Under the pieces are notes generated by a model. It was not told the origin of the DNA and made no database searches. It saw only the letters and a program-made list of their open reading frames with translations. From a virus, in IMG/VR virus record IMGVR_UViG_3300035698_019092, positions 1 to 41,412 of that record: a stretch of 41,412 nt of DNA, one strand, 5' to 3'. Made by a program: the position numbers and the translations under genes. Positions 22,791-31,206 of this stretch are shown piece by piece; position 1 is the first letter of the stretch, and each line of letters starts with the position of its first letter.

Positions 22791-23543
22791 TTATGGTCCA
22801 GAAGAACTACTGGAGCTTTCACTGGACGAACTACTTGATTGACTAGAAGATGAACTACTATTACTGGAGCTTTCACTAGACGAACTACTTGATTGACTGG
22901 AAGATGAACTAGAGGATTGACTGGAAGATGATGATGACGATGACGATTGACTAGAGCTAGAACTACTAGAATCATCGTCGTCATGTCTTGCCATTAAATA
23001 GATGGAGTATTCAACTGATCCACCGTTTGCTGTCAATTTGATACGATGATTACTAGCGTCTGCTACATCAAATCCAGCCTCGGCCAATTGAAGCTTGAAA
23101 ATAACCCCCTGCCCTCTCAAAGCCCCACCAGTAGCAACCGTATGGGTTCCTATTGGAGTCCACCCATTGACTGCATCGGGCTCGATTTCCAAAATACCTG
23201 CATCATCGACATCATTCTCATTAACAATGAAAATACCCACAATCTCTTCAAAAATAATTGCTTGACCTACTCCGTCTACTCCAGCACCCCCACCAATATT
23301 AACAGTCCCCAAATCATATAGGTCTAAAACCTCACTAGCTCCGCTGGTCAGTGATCGACTTTTAGATTGCCACGCTCGATTGTACTGATTTGCATTTACA
23401 CCATCTGAAAGAACACTACCCGTTTTAGAGAATGAAACACTAGGGTGTCCAATGGTTGATTTTGTTGAATCCGTCAGTAGATTATTCAACATTCCCGCAA
23501 TTCTTACGGAAATACTCATTCCAGACATCGAACGTGTACCCAT
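22791..23543 (-). CDS. Virion protein with C-terminal poly-serine tract
   Basis: A 250-residue protein. Residues about 1-185 form a beta-rich domain (DLYDLGTVNIGGGAGVDGVGQ, IFEEIVGIFIVNENDVDD, HRIKLTANGGSVEYSIYLMARHDDDD) of the type common in phage decoration or fibre proteins. From about residue 187 it becomes almost pure Ser, broken by single Q, E or N. AGGGGAAATTC precedes the ATG. It sits between a tail terminator-like gene and the tube gene, so it may decorate the tail. The tract is a candidate site for glycosylation. Confidence 0.6.
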   Translation of the reverse strand: MGTRSMSGMSISVRIAGMLNNLLTDSTKSTIGHPSVSFSKTGSVLSDGVNANQYNRAWQSKSRSLTSGASEVLDLYDLGTVNIGGGAGVDGVGQAIIFEEIVGIFIVNENDVDDAGILEIEPDAVNGWTPIGTHTVATGGALRGQGVIFKLQLAEAGFDVADASNHRIKLTANGGSVEYSIYLMARHDDDDSSSSSSSQSSSSSSSSSQSSSSSSSQSSSSSSESSSNSSSSSSQSSSSSSESSSSSSGP

Positions 23544-23552
23544 GAATTTCCC

Positions 23553-24047
23553 CTAGGATTGTACGGGAATATCTACTTGGAATAAATATGAGATAACCCA
23601 CTCGTAGTGATCATCTCCCGAATTCACCCCATAGTCATTCTCGCATTGTGTAATTAGATGATTACCATTATCTAATGTAAGAGCTACTGGAGACTCAGTT
23701 GGGTGTCCCCCAAAAATCTCCATCACCTTTTGTGCTAGTGCAGATGAAATAGTCTTAGGGGACCGGTTATCTCCGTCAATGTCACGAGCCATTATCCTAA
23801 AGTTGATTGGAATGGTTACTATACACCACTTACTCGTAGCATCTCTAACCATTCTACTATTAACTGTCCCCGGTAAAATCTCTAGCACACAATATGGAAA
23901 AGGTTGTCCCCCACCAGCCTTATTATCATGTAATACTGGGAACTCATCGTTATGTCCAGATTTCCATAAAGCTTTGAACTCAGTATTAAGGGTACTAGCA
24001 TCCCAAGCAACTGTTATCGCTTTTAGTAGGTCAGACGACCCCGCCAT
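23553..24047 (-). CDS. Tail terminator-like protein
   Basis: A 164-residue protein. Its pattern, LLKAITVAWDASTLNTEFKALW, then PYCVLEILPGT (a conserved phage tail-completion strand), then SALAQKVMEIFGG and finally WVISYLFQVDIPV, matches the small alpha/beta fold of tail terminators (lambda gpU or Phage_tail_terminator-like). Position also fits, between the gp10-like gene and the tube gene. The ribosome binding site is weak. Confidence 0.65.
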   Translation of the reverse strand: MAGSSDLLKAITVAWDASTLNTEFKALWKSGHNDEFPVLHDNKAGGGQPFPYCVLEILPGTVNSRMVRDATSKWCIVTIPINFRIMARDIDGDNRSPKTISSALAQKVMEIFGGHPTESPVALTLDNGNHLITQCENDYGVNSGDDHYEWVISYLFQVDIPVQS

Positions 24048-24056
24048 ATAAACACA

Positions 24057-24533
24057 CTAAGTGGGAATCGGACCCGTTAGTATTCGACGAATCCTTCCCA
24101 ACTCCTCTTCATGGGTACGTACCAAGAATGACCGATTCATCCCAGTTTCTAGAATCAACCCGTAATCTAGTGGGGTCCCTACATACCCCATATAAACCCC
24201 TTGTCTACGTTCAATTACTTCAGAAAAAACCGTTTTCAGTAATTGGGTGGTTTCTGCATGGGGAAATTCCCCGGGCTTGCTTCTACCAGTAACAACTCTC
24301 CCACCTCTAGGTCCCTTAGACTTTACAACTGCTGTGGAAATATTCCTAATGACTTTACTCTTGAGGTGTTCAGTAGCTATCTGAACTCGACTACGCATTG
24401 ACATAGTTACTTTACTACAAACCTCATCAATAAACCATTCAATACGAACACCACTAGTACCTCGACGCGACCGAGCACTTAATACAGCACTTGATACTTG
24501 AGGAGTTGTTACTACCACAAATTCACCCAGCAA
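24057..24533 (-). CDS. HK97 gp10-like tail completion protein
   Basis: A 158-residue protein read from a TTG; a GTG five codons later is an alternative start with a GGTGA signal. MRSRVQIATEHLKSKVIRN, TGRSKPGEFPHAETTQLLKTV and YVGTPLDYGLILETGMNRSFL are the three stretches typical of HK97 gp10-like proteins, in which the P-G-x-x-P-x-x-x-T loop and the later Y-G-x-x-L-E-x-G segment are conserved. It joins head and tail. It overlaps the upstream gene by 11 bp. Confidence 0.8.
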   Translation of the reverse strand: MLGEFVVVTTPQVSSAVLSARSRRGTSGVRIEWFIDEVCSKVTMSMRSRVQIATEHLKSKVIRNISTAVVKSKGPRGGRVVTGRSKPGEFPHAETTQLLKTVFSEVIERRQGVYMGYVGTPLDYGLILETGMNRSFLVRTHEEELGRIRRILTGPIPT

Positions 24534-25128
24534 CTTGGTTCAATTTTTCTACCCAAGCATCATATTGATCTTCAAATATAGGTTGGTGCCAATTACCCAT
24601 GTTCATACCGTTAAGCAAATAGCGTCCCGGCATATCATTGACATCTTCCAAAGTGGGCTTAATACCCTTAACTACTGTCATATCCCCGGACTCGATAAAA
24701 GACACCAACTCCCTACATAGAGTTTTTAACTGATGTGGATTAAGTATCCCTTTTGCAGGTGGAACTCCACTCAATTTCTCTCTAACCCGTGTACCCCACC
24801 TAAGTGCAAGAGCCTTACGAATAACCCCCAACAACCTTTCCTTCTTATAGAGCGGGTCAGTCAACTCCCAAACACCCTTAATAGAATCAACCGTAAGGAA
24901 TTGACCCTGAGTTTCTGGAATACCTTCAATCAGAGAATTAGAAGCTGGTCGTGTAGTCTGATCATCATCGAACAATTCTGGATCATACTGTTTGTCGAAC
25001 ACTCGCTTCACTGCCCGAATCGCACTACGCATCCGAACAGCCCCAATATTTTGAACCAGTAGATCACCCCCTCGAATAGAAGTGGCTTCGACAGTAAACG
25101 ATGGAATCATAGTAACTGATTTCGACAT
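24523..25128 (-). CDS. Unknown head-tail protein
   Basis: A 201-residue protein preceded by AGGGGAAAGTATA. It lies between the terminator behind the capsid gene and the gp10-like gene, where connector or neck proteins commonly sit. It has no obvious motif: TVDSIKGVWELTDPLYKKERLLGVIRKAL, then ILNPHQLKTLCRELVSFIESG and PGRYLLNGMNMGNWHQPIFEDQYD suggest a helical protein. A role in the head-tail junction is inferred only from position. Confidence 0.55.
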   Translation of the reverse strand: MSKSVTMIPSFTVEATSIRGGDLLVQNIGAVRMRSAIRAVKRVFDKQYDPELFDDDQTTRPASNSLIEGIPETQGQFLTVDSIKGVWELTDPLYKKERLLGVIRKALALRWGTRVREKLSGVPPAKGILNPHQLKTLCRELVSFIESGDMTVVKGIKPTLEDVNDMPGRYLLNGMNMGNWHQPIFEDQYDAWVEKLNQVAG

Positions 25129-25162
25129 TATACTTTCCCCTAGTACAGCTTTCCATTAGAGT

Positions 25163-25209
25163 TAAAACAGCTCCGCCGTTGGAGGAAAGCGTAGAACCAA
25201 CGGCGGAGC
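25163..25209 (-). terminator. Rho-independent terminator behind the major capsid gene
   Basis: GCTCCGCCGTTGG and CCAACGGCGGAGC form a perfect 13-bp stem (25170-25209) with a 14-nt loop. On the minus strand the stem is followed by TGTTTTAA. It begins 18 bp after the capsid stop. The short U-run is weaker than in the other terminators. Confidence 0.75.
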
Positions 25210-25227
25210 GTACCAGGGGGGAAGACA

Positions 25228-26925
25228 TTATGCAGGAGCCGTAGTTGTGACCGCTGCCACTGCCCCTCGCTCAATTTGTCCACCGTAGCGAGCCATCACT
25301 ACGATTAGCATTTCGTTGTTACGCATCAAGGTAATCCCTTCGGTACTTGTGCGTACGGTAAATCCCTTACGACGATACATTCGATACTTAGCGAGAATCG
25401 CGTAGAATACCTGAGTATTCGCAAGGGCCTCATTGATCTTATAGGGACGATCCATCCAAACGAACGAACGATAACCCGTTCCCTCCATGCCAGACATTCC
25501 ACCACCCAAACGACGAGCGTCGTTTGTTCCTACATTAATTGCACGGGCTCTCTGGTAACTGGTTTCCGTTCCACAGAATACCGCAGAATTCATCAAATTG
25601 GGTTTGTGTTCGGCCTTGGAAACCGAAAACATCAACGACTCATAGTTACCTAACGAAGTTGCCCCACCCCAGGCAACCGTAGTTGCCCCAGAATTCATAA
25701 CACCCTGTGGCTGGGTGGTTCCATTACCTACAGAAATCACGTCATCCAAATCTTCCAGCAGACGTTCACCATATTGATTGGTAATGATTCGGCCAAACTC
25801 CAGAGGAGTATCCTCCATAAAGTCCAAACCGATTTGAACCGCACCCTCCCAACGATAAACAGTAGTGTTAAACGCTGCAACATAGTTAGTCGTGTTGAAC
25901 AAAGCAATTGCACTAGCATCAACACCACCCCACGATCCCGTCACCGTGTCAACCGACACCCCTTCAATGCGTCGGCCCCTTGACAAGGGAATTTCATTTA
26001 CAAGAGGGTACAACTCCCCAAACAACAAGGGGGTTTGAATTACCTGATCGTCAAAAACAATTGGGGCAGCTTCAAGTCCACCACTACCACCAACAGCATC
26101 ATCAATCAGGGTCTTAACCCCACCACGATAACCCTTCGTAATTCTCGGCTTGTGATCGTCCGAATCATCCCATTCACCCTTTTCACACAAATGGTGCAAT
26201 AGGTTCTTGTCCTCATCCGGTAGCATTTCCCAAGCTCTGTGGGGTGAACCCGCAATACGTGAAGTTTTACTAGCCAATTGGAACTTGGCCCAAGCACCAC
26301 ACAACGCCATATCGAAATCCGATCCTTCGTACAACTTTCGGCCATGAGCCATAACCGATTGTCCAGCCTTTGGATGAGGCGTCCCGGCCTTAGTCCTTTC
26401 TGGATAGGTCAAATCGTACCGCTTCGTATTATACTTCTCATCCATACCCTTCATACGAGACATCGATTTTCCATCTCCAGTATAAGTTGGGGTTCCACCC
26501 ATCTTACTGATTGATTCACTGACATCTTTCACCCCGGACAAATCAGAGGGGGGTTGATCCCCCGATTGAGTGCCAACAGATTTCTTGGGGTCTTCATTAT
26601 CCAATACCTTTTTAGGCTTTTTCTTTTCGTCCTCATCCTCATCCTCATCCTCGTCCTCGTCCTTGACCTTCGGAGGAGGTTTTGCCTTAGTACGATCCGA
26701 CTTCAACTCATCTACATCTATCTTCATTACCTTCACCAGATCAATCAATTCCTTCACCAGATCGATCTTTTCGTCCTTTGTCATACGCCGAAATTCTTCC
26801 GGGGTTAATGTACCATCAGCAAGCGCCTTGCCGGCCGCCTTGCGGAAGTCCTCATCGGTTGCTGTAGGTTCCACTTCCTGGTGCTCCACCAACCAACTCC
26901 TAAGTTTCGTCGTAATCTCAATCAT
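25228..26925 (-). CDS. HK97-type major capsid protein with acidic N-terminal extension
   Basis: A 565-residue protein. Residues 1-190 hold a helical N-terminus, an Asp/Glu repeat (DEDEDEDEDEDE, about 88-99) and a linker: a likely scaffolding delta domain removed by the prohead protease. The HK97 fold starts near 195 and includes AAPIVFDDQVIQTPLLFGELYPLV, RWEGAVQIGLDFMEDTPLEFGR and GTTQPQGVMNSGATTV. KYRMYRRKGFTVRTSTEG and NNEMLIVVMARYGGQIERGAVA form the C-terminal strands. Expression is likely strong: a good ribosome binding site (AAAAGGGAACAAG) and a terminator directly behind. Confidence 0.92.
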   Translation of the reverse strand: MIEITTKLRSWLVEHQEVEPTATDEDFRKAAGKALADGTLTPEEFRRMTKDEKIDLVKELIDLVKVMKIDVDELKSDRTKAKPPPKVKDEDEDEDEDEDEKKKPKKVLDNEDPKKSVGTQSGDQPPSDLSGVKDVSESISKMGGTPTYTGDGKSMSRMKGMDEKYNTKRYDLTYPERTKAGTPHPKAGQSVMAHGRKLYEGSDFDMALCGAWAKFQLASKTSRIAGSPHRAWEMLPDEDKNLLHHLCEKGEWDDSDDHKPRITKGYRGGVKTLIDDAVGGSGGLEAAPIVFDDQVIQTPLLFGELYPLVNEIPLSRGRRIEGVSVDTVTGSWGGVDASAIALFNTTNYVAAFNTTVYRWEGAVQIGLDFMEDTPLEFGRIITNQYGERLLEDLDDVISVGNGTTQPQGVMNSGATTVAWGGATSLGNYESLMFSVSKAEHKPNLMNSAVFCGTETSYQRARAINVGTNDARRLGGGMSGMEGTGYRSFVWMDRPYKINEALANTQVFYAILAKYRMYRRKGFTVRTSTEGITLMRNNEMLIVVMARYGGQIERGAVAAVTTTAPA

Positions 26926-26969
26926 CTTGTTCCCTTTTACCTAAAGGAATTTCTTTTGAACTAATTATT

Positions 26970-28601
26970 TCAAGTCACAAGGCTAGAGTATTTATCTGCT
27001 AATATTGCGTCAGCTTGATTCCCTTCCAGAACACCCAAAACGAGTTTTACCAGTATGAAATCATCTGTGTCCCCTTTAGTAAAGAGGATGCCAATCGCCC
27101 GTTTAACTGAAATGTCTCCCGGCTGGTTTTTATCTACCAGTTGTTTAACTTGCTTTGATTCCCCTAGAGAAGACAACACTTGATTCAATCTACTAGTAGA
27201 TTGGTTCAACAATGCTTTGCAGGGTCGAGTCAACCCATCCATTCCTACCGCTTCCTTTAAGTCATCAACCGTTTCTCTAATTCGACTTTCATTCTGGGTT
27301 GACAACACCCGACCTTTCTTCTCCCCCCTTGTATTCGACTTAGTAATATCGATTGAAACTGTTACCAATACGTAATCCTCAGAAAACTTTAGGGTGTTCT
27401 CTTCAATCGTCCACATAAAACGATAATGAGTTCGATCCCCACTTTGTTGGCGCTCAACAGTTACAAGTAAACTATCCGGAAATGTTGCCTCTAAAAACAC
27501 CCAATCGTTTACTTCCGCTAATCCTAGTCCCTTAACATGGGGCACTATAGTTACACGAATTCTCTCTAACAAATCCTCGAATGATCCAGAAATAGGGCCA
27601 TAAAACTTTTCACTTGGAGGACCAACTTGAGTCTTATCCCCTATTACTTCGTTGTCACCGGTCTCGCGCTCTTTTCCTTCGGAGGCACCCGCATTGGCTT
27701 CTTTTGGTGTACTGGAGTCGTCCGATTTTCCTTCTGATTCCTTTTCGCATCCGGACTGGTTTTCACTTTTTACCTCCTGGTTATTAACTACCACCTTCAA
27801 ATCCAAAGTGACGGGAACTCTAGTAGGAGTATCCGACCTCAAACGTTCACCATATTGTTTCATAACGGTGCTGGTGAGTTTCCCACCCTCTACAAGCGAC
27901 AACAATACCTCTTGAGTCTCAGCATCAACATTAGCAGGAACACTCACCAGGGATTCCTCTAGGATCTCCCCCTTTTTCACATCGTAACCACCACCACTGA
28001 CACTCTTACCTAAATCCTCAAATTCAGTAGCTCTAAATCCGTGAGAGAAACGCCCCATACCATTATCTACCATAACGGCTGAATCATGACACAAATCGTT
28101 AATATCGACAATGGCTGAGATTACTACCAATTTAGATTCATCGTGAGAAACCACTCCAAGCATTTTACCAATGGGCATGGTGTGAACATGCTGCCAAAGC
28201 AAAAGCATCTTAGGATCAACTTTGAATCCACCCGTTCTCAGTACATCCTCATCACGATCCTTCCGACTAGTAGTAAGTACATGGCGAAAAACCATCAGGG
28301 TATCTTTAGGTAAATCCAACTGACCACTCAACTTAGAATAGTCATCCTTGGTCTTCTCCTCGATCTCCATTTCGGAGTTACCATAGACCAAAGTCTGAGC
28401 CGCCTTTTGCAGCACATCATTATAACTGGTATGAAGACCACCAGAGTTACTGCAAAAATGACGGTAACAAGCTTGAATGCCCAAAGCCTGCTCAACTGTT
28501 TTAACAAATCGATCCGCTGTAAGAATACCGTAGGCAAATTCGGTTTTCTTTTTAACTCTAGATCGAACTGCATCAAGCAGTAATTCGTTTGGGGTTTTCA
28601 A
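26970..28601 (-). CDS. Prohead maturation protease with C-terminal extension
   Basis: A 543-residue protein; start at a TTG eight bases after AAAGG; an earlier TTG at 28664 has a poorly spaced signal. The U35-type serine protease domain spans about 75-245: LMVFRHVLTTSRKDRDEDVLRTGG, LLWQHVHTMPIGKML (catalytic His near 137), and EESLVSVPANVD (nucleophile Ser in S-V-P-A-N, near 220). After an acidic Ser/Glu linker (about 285-340) comes a second domain, GSFEDLLERIRVTIVPH and FLEATFPDSLLVTVE, then a helical tail. The extension may act as scaffold. Confidence 0.85.
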   Translation of the reverse strand: MKTPNELLLDAVRSRVKKKTEFAYGILTADRFVKTVEQALGIQACYRHFCSNSGGLHTSYNDVLQKAAQTLVYGNSEMEIEEKTKDDYSKLSGQLDLPKDTLMVFRHVLTTSRKDRDEDVLRTGGFKVDPKMLLLWQHVHTMPIGKMLGVVSHDESKLVVISAIVDINDLCHDSAVMVDNGMGRFSHGFRATEFEDLGKSVSGGGYDVKKGEILEESLVSVPANVDAETQEVLLSLVEGGKLTSTVMKQYGERLRSDTPTRVPVTLDLKVVVNNQEVKSENQSGCEKESEGKSDDSSTPKEANAGASEGKERETGDNEVIGDKTQVGPPSEKFYGPISGSFEDLLERIRVTIVPHVKGLGLAEVNDWVFLEATFPDSLLVTVERQQSGDRTHYRFMWTIEENTLKFSEDYVLVTVSIDITKSNTRGEKKGRVLSTQNESRIRETVDDLKEAVGMDGLTRPCKALLNQSTSRLNQVLSSLGESKQVKQLVDKNQPGDISVKRAIGILFTKGDTDDFILVKLVLGVLEGNQADAILADKYSSLVT

Positions 28602-28738
28602 TTTATTGGCCTTTGGAAAAAATAATATGATAAATCGCAGACGTTTTCTTACAATCGTTGACAATTCCTTGGTCTAAGACACAAGGAATATATCCATCTA
28701 CGAAATTATCACTGGTTTCACTATCACCAGTTAAAACA

Positions 28739-29023
28739 CTAAATGTCCCTACCCGCTGAGTAATGAACACCAAGAGTGGTATTTTCGGCTGATCCCTTCG
28801 TAAATCTAATCCTACGCAAATCCTCCAGTAGAAATTCCTCGGGTGCCAACCCCACATGTAAAACCATTCCAACGGAATGACTAGGCTTAGACAAATCCAT
28901 CGTATACCGAACAGACCCGGAACCCGCTTGTAAACAAACCTTAGTAGCATTTGCGGGAATCGTCAAATCCCCCGCACCTTTTACATGCTTGTCTACGTCG
29001 ACTTGTTCGTAGGATAAAAACAC
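28739..29023 (-). CDS. Small beta protein of unknown function
   Basis: A 94-residue protein, GTG start with GGAGGGTGACTA ahead of it. HVKGAGDLTIPANATKVCLQAGSGSVRYTMDLSKPS, then SVGMVLHVGLAPEEFLLEDLRRIRFTKGS and a final TTLGVHYSAGRDI, give a compact beta sandwich typical of phage decoration or spike-like proteins. The closing GVHYSAGRD motif with LRRIRFTKGSAENTTL resembles C-termini of small phage structural proteins. Position between two unknown genes and the protease suggests a minor capsid or decoration role. Its start overlaps the upstream stop. Confidence 0.6.
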   Translation of the reverse strand: MFLSYEQVDVDKHVKGAGDLTIPANATKVCLQAGSGSVRYTMDLSKPSHSVGMVLHVGLAPEEFLLEDLRRIRFTKGSAENTTLGVHYSAGRDI

Positions 29024-29502
29024 TAGTCACCCTCCACATCAACCAAAGTAGCTGCAAACTCCGCAGATACCCTAGTAAGAAGAGTTGCAAACAATCGCTT
29101 TACGAACTTACGATCTTTTTTATATTTTTCATCACCGGTTCCGACTGCCGTCAAAAATCTTCCGACATCGTGGAAGTTAGGTCGCTGGTCGATTATCTTA
29201 CTGGAGTGTTTGAATGGGACAGTTTCCGTACCCAACTTTACACCCAAATTCACCAAACAATCACGAGTCATTACGGCTAACGCAACGACCTCTTCCTCCG
29301 AACCAAAAAAGACCATCCCCAAAACCCTGGGGCGATCAACCGAAAGTTTTACGTTGTCGGGCATCGACATTAGAACTTTCTCCTTGACATCTGGTTTTCG
29401 TATTTCCAAGTGTACAGTTTCATCACCTATAAAAACCGAATCTGAACCAACATACCTTGCCTTGCTTTGGTGCCGATTCCATTTATCTACCAGAGTATTC
29501 AC
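29023..29502 (-). CDS. Unknown head-region protein
   Basis: A 159-residue protein. The GTG start overlaps the TGA of the upstream poly-serine gene (GTGA); a GTG seven codons earlier is an alternative. Beta and helical segments alternate: VFIGDETVHLEIRKPDVKEK, KLSVDRPRVLGMVFFGSEEEVVALA and KHSSKIIDQRPNFHDVGRFLTAV, ending KFVKRLFATLLTRVSAEFAATLV. No domain is recognised. It is translationally coupled to both neighbours. Confidence 0.6.
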   Translation of the reverse strand: MNTLVDKWNRHQSKARYVGSDSVFIGDETVHLEIRKPDVKEKVLMSMPDNVKLSVDRPRVLGMVFFGSEEEVVALAVMTRDCLVNLGVKLGTETVPFKHSSKIIDQRPNFHDVGRFLTAVGTGDEKYKKDRKFVKRLFATLLTRVSAEFAATLVDVEGD

Positions 29503-30269
29503 GGCTGACTCTGAGACGACCACGACGAACTAGAGTGACTACTAGAACTAGAACTGGAGTGACTACTAGAACTAGAACTGGAAGAACTACTGAAACTCGA
29601 AGACGACTCACTGCTGGTAGATTGACTACTAGAGGATTCACTACTAGAGGATTCACTAGATGAACTACTACTACTAGAGGATTCACTAGATTCGCTACTT
29701 GTTGATCGGCTAGACGAACTTGACGACTCACTACTGGTGGAAAGACTTGAACTACTAGTAGAAAGACTCGACGAACTGCTATTCGACGAACTAGAGCTAC
29801 TGGTAGAAATACTGGACGAGCTACTAGAACTACTATTCGACGAACTAGAGCTACTGGTAGAAATACTGGACGAGCTTGACGATCCAGAAGAGAACGACGT
29901 ACTAGACCACGACGAACTAGAATGACTACTAGTGGAAGAACTGGAGGAGCTACTAGACAAATCCTCCATAGAAAGAATCTGCAAACGATCCAACGTTCGG
30001 GGGCCGGGAAACTGCAAACTTCCCGTATGGAAATTCAAGAAGTCTGGATCACTCTTTACTCCACTTGCACTAGTATCAACTAACCTAGCCTGATAGATTG
30101 TATTATGAGGTAACTCTACGGTCACAGACGTGCTTGTAGACCCCACTCCAGTATCATACGTTGGAGTGATTGCAGAATCATCTCCTGCCCGACTCATCCG
30201 AGTAATCGTCAAGACTCTTGAGGCAAGATTGACCGCCGGACCTAGATAGAATGTAACATTTACACCCAT
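29499..30269 (-). CDS. Virion protein with C-terminal poly-serine tract
   Basis: A 256-residue protein. Residues 1-103 make a beta-rich domain (NVTFYLGPAVNLASRVLTITR, TSTSVTVELPHNTIYQARLVD, LQFPGPRTLDRLQILSMEDL) that resembles fibronectin-like or fibre domains. Residues from 104 to the end are nearly all Ser, interrupted by T, N, E, I, F, W and Q. AGGAGATAAGGACTA precedes the ATG. A strong terminator (30287-30339) lies immediately upstream, so this gene probably has its own promoter or relies on read-through. Likely surface-exposed. Confidence 0.6.
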   Translation of the reverse strand: MGVNVTFYLGPAVNLASRVLTITRMSRAGDDSAITPTYDTGVGSTSTSVTVELPHNTIYQARLVDTSASGVKSDPDFLNFHTGSLQFPGPRTLDRLQILSMEDLSSSSSSSSTSSHSSSSWSSTSFSSGSSSSSSISTSSSSSSNSSSSSSSSISTSSSSSSNSSSSSLSTSSSSLSTSSESSSSSSRSTSSESSESSSSSSSSSESSSSESSSSQSTSSESSSSFSSSSSSSSSSHSSSSSSSHSSSSWSSQSQP

Positions 30270-30286
30270 TAGTCCTTATCTCCTAT

Positions 30287-30339
30287 AAAAAAAAATCGCG
30301 GAACACATAACCCCTACAAAGGGATGACATGCGCCGCGA
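30287..30339 (-). terminator. Terminator ahead of the second poly-serine gene
   Basis: Minus strand TCGCGG ... CCGCGA as outer stem, an inner imperfect stem around CCC-TTTGTA-GGG, then TTTTTTTTT. It separates the portal/MuF unit from the poly-serine gene at 29499-30269, downstream of the gene at 30404-30661. Confidence 0.7.
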
Positions 30340-30403
30340 CCTCGGCTTCCCCGACGGTTCTGAACGCCCTTCTTTCTTCAGCTCGCGAGTAATTGTATCA
30401 AAT

Positions 30404-30661
30404 TTACTCCCCGAAGCAAACCCCGTTTTGTGATCCTTGAGGTCTTTTTGAAACTTTGCTCGGTTCCGGTCGTCTATAATGGTTGCTTACAACTTGACAA
30501 TGCACTAAATTAGAGTTATTTCCCCTAACCTCTAACTTTATAGTAAAATCAACCCCCTTCATCATAGCATCAACAAAGTCCTCCTCAAAGTCCTTCATTG
30601 ATTTCATGAATTCAACCAATGATACATCATCTGGTAGAACATCCCTAAAGTTTTTGGTCAT
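30404..30661 (-). CDS. Small protein of unknown function
   Basis: An 85-residue product starting MTKNFRDVLPDDVSLVEF. FMKSMKDFEEDFVDAMMKGVDF is a strongly helical segment, followed by TIKLEVRGNNSNLVHCQVV and a Pro- and Ser-rich end. It overlaps the upstream gene and is the last gene before the terminator at 30287-30339. Family unknown. Confidence 0.55.
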   Translation of the reverse strand: MTKNFRDVLPDDVSLVEFMKSMKDFEEDFVDAMMKGVDFTIKLEVRGNNSNLVHCQVVSNHYRRPEPSKVSKRPQGSQNGVCFGE

Positions 30662-30866
30662 GTCTCACAACTTCCAAATCAAATTGGGTTAAATCTACCA
30701 GAATAATCTCAACACAATTTCCAGCCCACCGTTGAACCGTTCGCTTTAACTTCTTTTTTTGATCCCGATCCAATTGACCATGAACCCGAACTATAATACG
30801 ATCTCCCGCTTGAAATGTCAATCTATGACACTGAACATCAGCCAATTTAGGAACGTGACTACCCAC
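30645..30866 (-). CDS. Small basic beta protein of unknown function
   Basis: A 73-residue product. The GTG of the start overlaps the upstream TAG (TAGTG); GGAAAGACTA lies just ahead. HRLTFQAGDRIIVRVHGQLD and CVEIILVDLTQFDLEVVRHDQKL resemble a small OB- or barrel-like structure, with KKKLKRTVQRW as a basic helix between them. It may contact nucleic acid or a head partner; no family is recognised. Confidence 0.5.
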   Translation of the reverse strand: MGSHVPKLADVQCHRLTFQAGDRIIVRVHGQLDRDQKKKLKRTVQRWAGNCVEIILVDLTQFDLEVVRHDQKL

Positions 30867-31204
30867 TAGTCTTTCCACTTCAATATAGGAGGACTACCAT
30901 CTTGACCCCTTAACTCATGATGAATATCTACAGTCCACTGAGCTATCGTCCGACAAGCCGATATTTCTTTAGCAGTATGTCGAAAATCATTCCTAGAATG
31001 ACGTACCCTCATACATCGCCACAAGTAGAAATCAGAATCCAAGCTTTTCGGAATAGGTAGATTTTCCCCATGGTTTCTAGCGTACAACTCACAAATTGTA
31101 AGAAATCCTTTCTCTACCATATAAGCTAACGTAATATCATCCCTGGTACTTTGCACCAAACGATTTCCATGCCTAAACAATTTACCATTCTTCTTGTACC
31201 CCAT
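30866..31204 (-). CDS. Unknown small protein downstream of the MuF-like gene
   Basis: A 112-residue product. Three starts are stacked (GTG ATG ATG); AGGGAG spaced 5 nt from the last one, ahead of GYKKNGKLF, favours it. LVQSTRDDITLAYMVEKGFL and SDFYLWRCMRVRHSRNDFRHTA are helical, and a GQDGSPPILKWKD end follows. Similar short genes near minor head genes are common and unnamed. Confidence 0.5.
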   Translation of the reverse strand: MGYKKNGKLFRHGNRLVQSTRDDITLAYMVEKGFLTICELYARNHGENLPIPKSLDSDFYLWRCMRVRHSRNDFRHTAKEISACRTIAQWTVDIHHELRGQDGSPPILKWKD

Positions 31205-31206
31205 CA

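Noticed and set aside
28603-28950. A 115-codon frame overlapping the 94-aa gene
   Set aside because: The overlapped part is Trp/Phe-rich in a shadow style and the 94-aa frame has the better start and beta pattern; only the unexplained 3' part is kept as a finding.
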